This document shows, piece after piece, positions 61,524 through 64,000 of a stretch of 64,000 nucleotides of DNA. Below the pieces are notes generated by a model, which was not told the DNA's origin, made no database searches, and was given only the letters and a program-made list of their open reading frames with translations. Positions within the stretch are counted from its first letter, which is position 1, and every line of letters starts with the position of its first letter. The translations under genes were made by a program, and so were the position numbers. Origin of the DNA: an uncultured Pseudomonadota bacterium (lineage in GTDB: Bacteria > Pseudomonadota > Gammaproteobacteria > Comchoanobacterales > Comchoanobacteraceae); NCBI GenBank assembly GCA_913020085.1, contig CAJVZW010000001.1, positions 148,704-212,703 of the forward strand, written 5' to 3'.

Positions 61524-63533
61524 ATGAGTTATAAACAACTTTCTGGCAAAAAGTACTTAGCTGCTGGTTCAAGGGATACTAAGCCGATCATGCCGGGACT
61601 GATCGCACTTTTTGCTGGGTTATTAATGCTTTTGTCCCATCAGTCCAGCTTGCTTAAGATGATGCTTCATTCACCACAAGGAATGGCATTTTGTTTTTTG
61701 TTTTGTACTAGTTCACTTATTTATGCTCTGTGGGGAGATTTTTCTCGATATCGAAATTTAGCTCTTAATGTGATGCTTAGTGTTTTATTGGTAGCAGCAA
61801 GTGTGCTGGTTTTAAATCCGCTTTTGGTTTGGGGATTTAATATCTATGCGATTTGTAATTTTTTATCTGCTATCGCCCTTGTTCAGAGTGACAGATCATC
61901 ACCTGGTGTGGCGGAAAAACTTATACGTATAATGAAAATCGCTGTTGTATCCTCTATTGGGGTATATAACTTTATTGCGGGCGCATGGAGTTTTATTGCT
62001 TTTTTTATATTAGAAGCTCGAGATGCTATTAAGGAGGGTAAAGTAAAGTCAGCAATATCTATCGAGAGTAGTATCGTAGTGGCAGCAATACTCGCATGGG
62101 CATGCTCATCATTGACGTTAATGATGCCGTCTGTTTTTGCTTTTGGTGTGGTTTTTCATGATAGTTTGCTAGCAATTGGTGCTTACCAAATTGGCTGCTA
62201 TTTTAGGGACCGATACAGAGACCGTTTAACTGCCTCGGGAGACGATTATCCGCAAGTGTGGGTTGATGGGAAAGAAAAAGATATCAGGCAGCTTAAATCA
62301 AATGATATTTTCACTTTAAAGGAGGGGGCGGACTATGTTCTTCCTTTCCCAATCACTGGTAGGGAAGGAGCCTTAGTTACCAAGTATCAGCCAAATAATG
62401 AGGTGAGAATATCAATGGCGGGAAATAAGGTCAGTATTCCTGCATTTTGCTCATTTAACTACCAAAAAGGTGAGCTGGTGGCAAAGGGTGTTTTTCAGCC
62501 TGCAAGGCGGTCAGCAAAGGTAACAGGCGAGTCATTTTTTGGATGGGTGATATTGATCTCTTTGGTCGCAGGATTACTCGGTGGGCTTTACACACAATCA
62601 GTGCTTAGTGGGTTTGCTCAGTTTGCACTGAGTATCATGGGGGCTTGTCCATGTGTATTTGTATTTTCACGTCCTATTATTGAGTTGGGGGCACTGTCTT
62701 ATGCTCACCGTAAAGGTTTGGCTTTTGCAGATGGTTCGCAGCAGTCAATTTGGTACGATAAGATTGATATTATCGCTTTTGATAGGACGCACACGCTATA
62801 CCAGCCCAAAATTAACGAACAGGCAGATGCACCATACCGTTTAATAGAATATGGGCGTGAGTGCATCGATTCGCTGCGATCTTTAGGGAAGGATATCTGG
62901 GTAATTAGTGGCACGGAGCGAGAGGGTTGTGCTGATGCAATTGCCAAGGAGCTTAATATTGATCGGGAGAAAATCATGACCTCTGTTTCAGATAAGCAGT
63001 CAATAATTAAAAATTTAAAAAGTTATGGGCACAATGATCCGCTGAAGGGGAGTAAAGGGCAGTACCGTGTTATGTTTGTTGGTGATGGTGAAAACGACCA
63101 TAACGCCCTTGAATCATCAGATCTTGCTGTTGCGCTAGGGGAGAACCATCAGACGCAGGCAAAGGCGCACCTTCGTATTCAGAAGGATCAGATTCCGCTA
63201 CTTACAAACTTAAACCGGCTGATTGATGCAACTTCCAAGTGGCTTGGCAATTTAACCGGCGCTGCATACGTTTATAATATATGTATGTTGTTTTTAGCAA
63301 ACGGTGGTTTTTTCCTAATGTTTGGAATGGCGTTACCAATTAGTTACGCGTGCCTATCAATGATGTGCTTTTCATTCCTGACGCTGTGGGCTTCAAGTCA
63401 ATTTGATCCGAGTGTGATTGATCAAAAAGTCTTTAACCGGCCAAGTAGCGAGCTTAACTCAAATGTTCCAATTTATCAGAATAGTAAGCGGCTAGTAGGG
63501 GGCCAACCACCTTCTTTGAAAATGATAAAATAA
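61524..63533 (+). CDS. Divergent P1B-type ATPase homologue without N-domain
   Basis: This 669-residue membrane protein has the layout of a heavy-metal P-type ATPase with strong changes. About four to six membrane segments precede a degenerate actuator domain (TGES near residue 334). The ion-path motif CPC is at 375-377. The phosphorylation motif is DRTHT (Asp420) instead of DKTGT. The P-domain end GDGENDHNAL (near 521) is good. Only about 100 residues separate the two, so the nucleotide-binding domain with its HP dipeptide is missing. There is no N-terminal metal-binding domain. It may be a regulator or an ATP-independent metal protein. It lies 68 bases after the paralogue cluster, possibly in its operon. 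Confidence 0.75.
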   Translation: MSYKQLSGKKYLAAGSRDTKPIMPGLIALFAGLLMLLSHQSSLLKMMLHSPQGMAFCFLFCTSSLIYALWGDFSRYRNLALNVMLSVLLVAASVLVLNPLLVWGFNIYAICNFLSAIALVQSDRSSPGVAEKLIRIMKIAVVSSIGVYNFIAGAWSFIAFFILEARDAIKEGKVKSAISIESSIVVAAILAWACSSLTLMMPSVFAFGVVFHDSLLAIGAYQIGCYFRDRYRDRLTASGDDYPQVWVDGKEKDIRQLKSNDIFTLKEGADYVLPFPITGREGALVTKYQPNNEVRISMAGNKVSIPAFCSFNYQKGELVAKGVFQPARRSAKVTGESFFGWVILISLVAGLLGGLYTQSVLSGFAQFALSIMGACPCVFVFSRPIIELGALSYAHRKGLAFADGSQQSIWYDKIDIIAFDRTHTLYQPKINEQADAPYRLIEYGRECIDSLRSLGKDIWVISGTEREGCADAIAKELNIDREKIMTSVSDKQSIIKNLKSYGHNDPLKGSKGQYRVMFVGDGENDHNALESSDLAVALGENHQTQAKAHLRIQKDQIPLLTNLNRLIDATSKWLGNLTGAAYVYNICMLFLANGGFFLMFGMALPISYACLSMMCFSFLTLWASSQFDPSVIDQKVFNRPSSELNSNVPIYQNSKRLVGGQPPSLKMIK

Positions 63534-63549
63534 AAATGGAAGTTTAGTG

Positions 63550-63577
63550 TTGACATGTGAAGTGAAAGTCGTATAAT
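63550..63577 (+). promoter_or_regulatory. Consensus sigma70 promoter of the rRNA operon
   Basis: TTGACA (63550-63555) and TATAAT (63572-63577) are both perfect and are separated by 16 bases. The strength and the position before boxA and the 16S gene identify it as the rrn promoter. Confidence 0.88.
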
Positions 63578-63590
63578 CACATTTATCTTA

Positions 63591-63603
63591 TGTTCTTTAA
63601 CAA
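63591..63603 (+). promoter_or_regulatory. boxA antitermination element of the rrn leader
   Basis: TGTTCTTTAACAA differs by one base from the E. coli rrn boxA (TGCTCTTTAACAA). It recruits NusB-NusE and prevents early termination of rRNA transcription. Confidence 0.85.
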
Positions 63604-63686
63604 TTTAACAACCAAGTGCAATTTGTGTGGGCGCTCGAATTCGATTGCCAGAATCAAAAAAATGTGCTTTATGCACACAAACTTTC

Positions 63687-64000
63687 TTAATGAAGAGTTT
63701 GATCCTGGCTCAGATTGAACGCTGGCGGTATGCTTAACACATGCAAGTCGAACGGCAGCATGCTTTTTCTTCGGAATTAGTGATGGCGAGTGGCGGACGG
63801 GTGAGTAACGCGTAGGAATCTGCCCTAGAGTAACGGACAACCTGAGGAAACTCAGGCTAATACGGTATAATCTCTGAGGAGCAAAGCTGGGGACCTTCGG
63901 GCCTGGCGCTTTAGGATGAGCCTACGTCAGATTAGCTTGTTGGTGGGGTAATGGCCTACCAAGGCGACGATCTGTAGCTGGTCTGAGAGGATGATCAGCC
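63687..64000 (+). rRNA. rrs: 16S ribosomal RNA, 5' part
   Basis: The gene starts about four bases before TGAAGAGTTTGATCCTGGCT, the conserved 5' end. ACACATGCAAGTCGAACGG, GGCGGACGGGTGAGTAACGC, GATTAGCTTGTTGGTGGGGT and GGTCTGAGAGGATGATCAGCC follow in the right order. The sequence is of gammaproteobacterial type and is cut by the window end at roughly E. coli position 310. The V1 loop is short. Confidence 0.98.

Noticed and set aside
61524..63533. P-type ATPase homologue as a decayed gene
   Set aside because: The frame of 669 codons is uninterrupted, has a ribosome-binding site and keeps CPC, TGES and GDGEND, so it is listed as an intact altered protein.
63583..63840. 85-codon minus-strand frame at the window end
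   Set aside because: It lies over the rrn leader and the 5' end of 16S rRNA, so it is an antisense artefact.
1..64000. tRNA genes, CRISPR arrays, insertion sequences, prophage or integrase genes
   Set aside because: Reading both strands I found no cloverleaf with a T-loop motif, no regularly spaced repeats, and no transposase or integrase motif.

Overview
The window is a gene-dense, AT-rich chromosomal segment from a gammaproteobacterium. It ends inside the 5' part of a 16S rRNA gene. The assignment rests on gammaproteobacterial gene orders read directly: smpB divergent from ratA-rnfH-fur, amgK-murU divergent from lptD-surA-rsmA, coaE-zapD-mutT near secA, grpE-dnaK-dnaJ, ftsQ-ftsA-ftsZ-lpxC, and a boxA-led rrn leader. 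Genes overlap heavily, including at convergent 3' ends, and several proteins are shortened or stripped of family domains (SurA, SecA, FtsQ). Together with large ankyrin-like proteins carrying C-terminal membrane hairpins, this suggests a streamlined, host-associated lineage such as the Legionella/Coxiella side of the class. I cannot name the genus.

Layout. 1-640: end of a yggS gene and a small charged protein. 728-5731: a complete five-gene shikimate operon (aroA-aroK-aroC-aroB-aroDE, minus strand) with a fused aroDE, in the order I recall from Chlamydia. 5778-9537: folE, Trm112-like, HIT, an AI-2E-type permease, smpB, ratA, rnfH, fur. 9524-9667 (minus): a structured RNA that I read as probable 6S RNA, its 3' end overlapping the fur terminus. 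9853-14362: three tandem paralogous outer-membrane barrel proteins. 14394-19711: cell-wall recycling kinase and nucleotidyltransferase, and LPS/OMP assembly (lptD, a minimal surA), then rsmA. 19948-26123: a membrane protein of unknown function, coaE, zapD, mutT, secA, a DciA-like protein. 26116-31852: a divergent SbmA/YddA-type ABC exporter, an unaccompanied carboxyltransferase plus enoyl-CoA hydratase, and an orphan cytosolic histidine kinase. 31840-38588: heat-shock chaperone operon, dsbB, an active/inactive M16 peptidase pair. 38581-48969: uvrD, ftsQAZ, lpxC, a degenerate spermidine-synthase homologue, tsaC, topA, folA. 49030-55419: a terminal-oxidase operon with a tetraheme cytochrome c, a CoxB carrying two fused cytochrome c domains, CoxA, a Cox11-like protein without copper cysteines, and CoxC.

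The most unusual region is 55493-63533. Three overlapping genes (1334, 407 and 282 residues) share a C-terminal module of ankyrin-like helices, a membrane hairpin and a polar tail. They are followed by a heavily altered P1B-type ATPase (DRTHT in place of DKTGT, no nucleotide-binding domain). I see no described system that matches this set. The rrn operon follows with a consensus promoter.

No tRNA, CRISPR array, insertion sequence or phage gene was recognised. All family assignments come from motif recognition without a database search.
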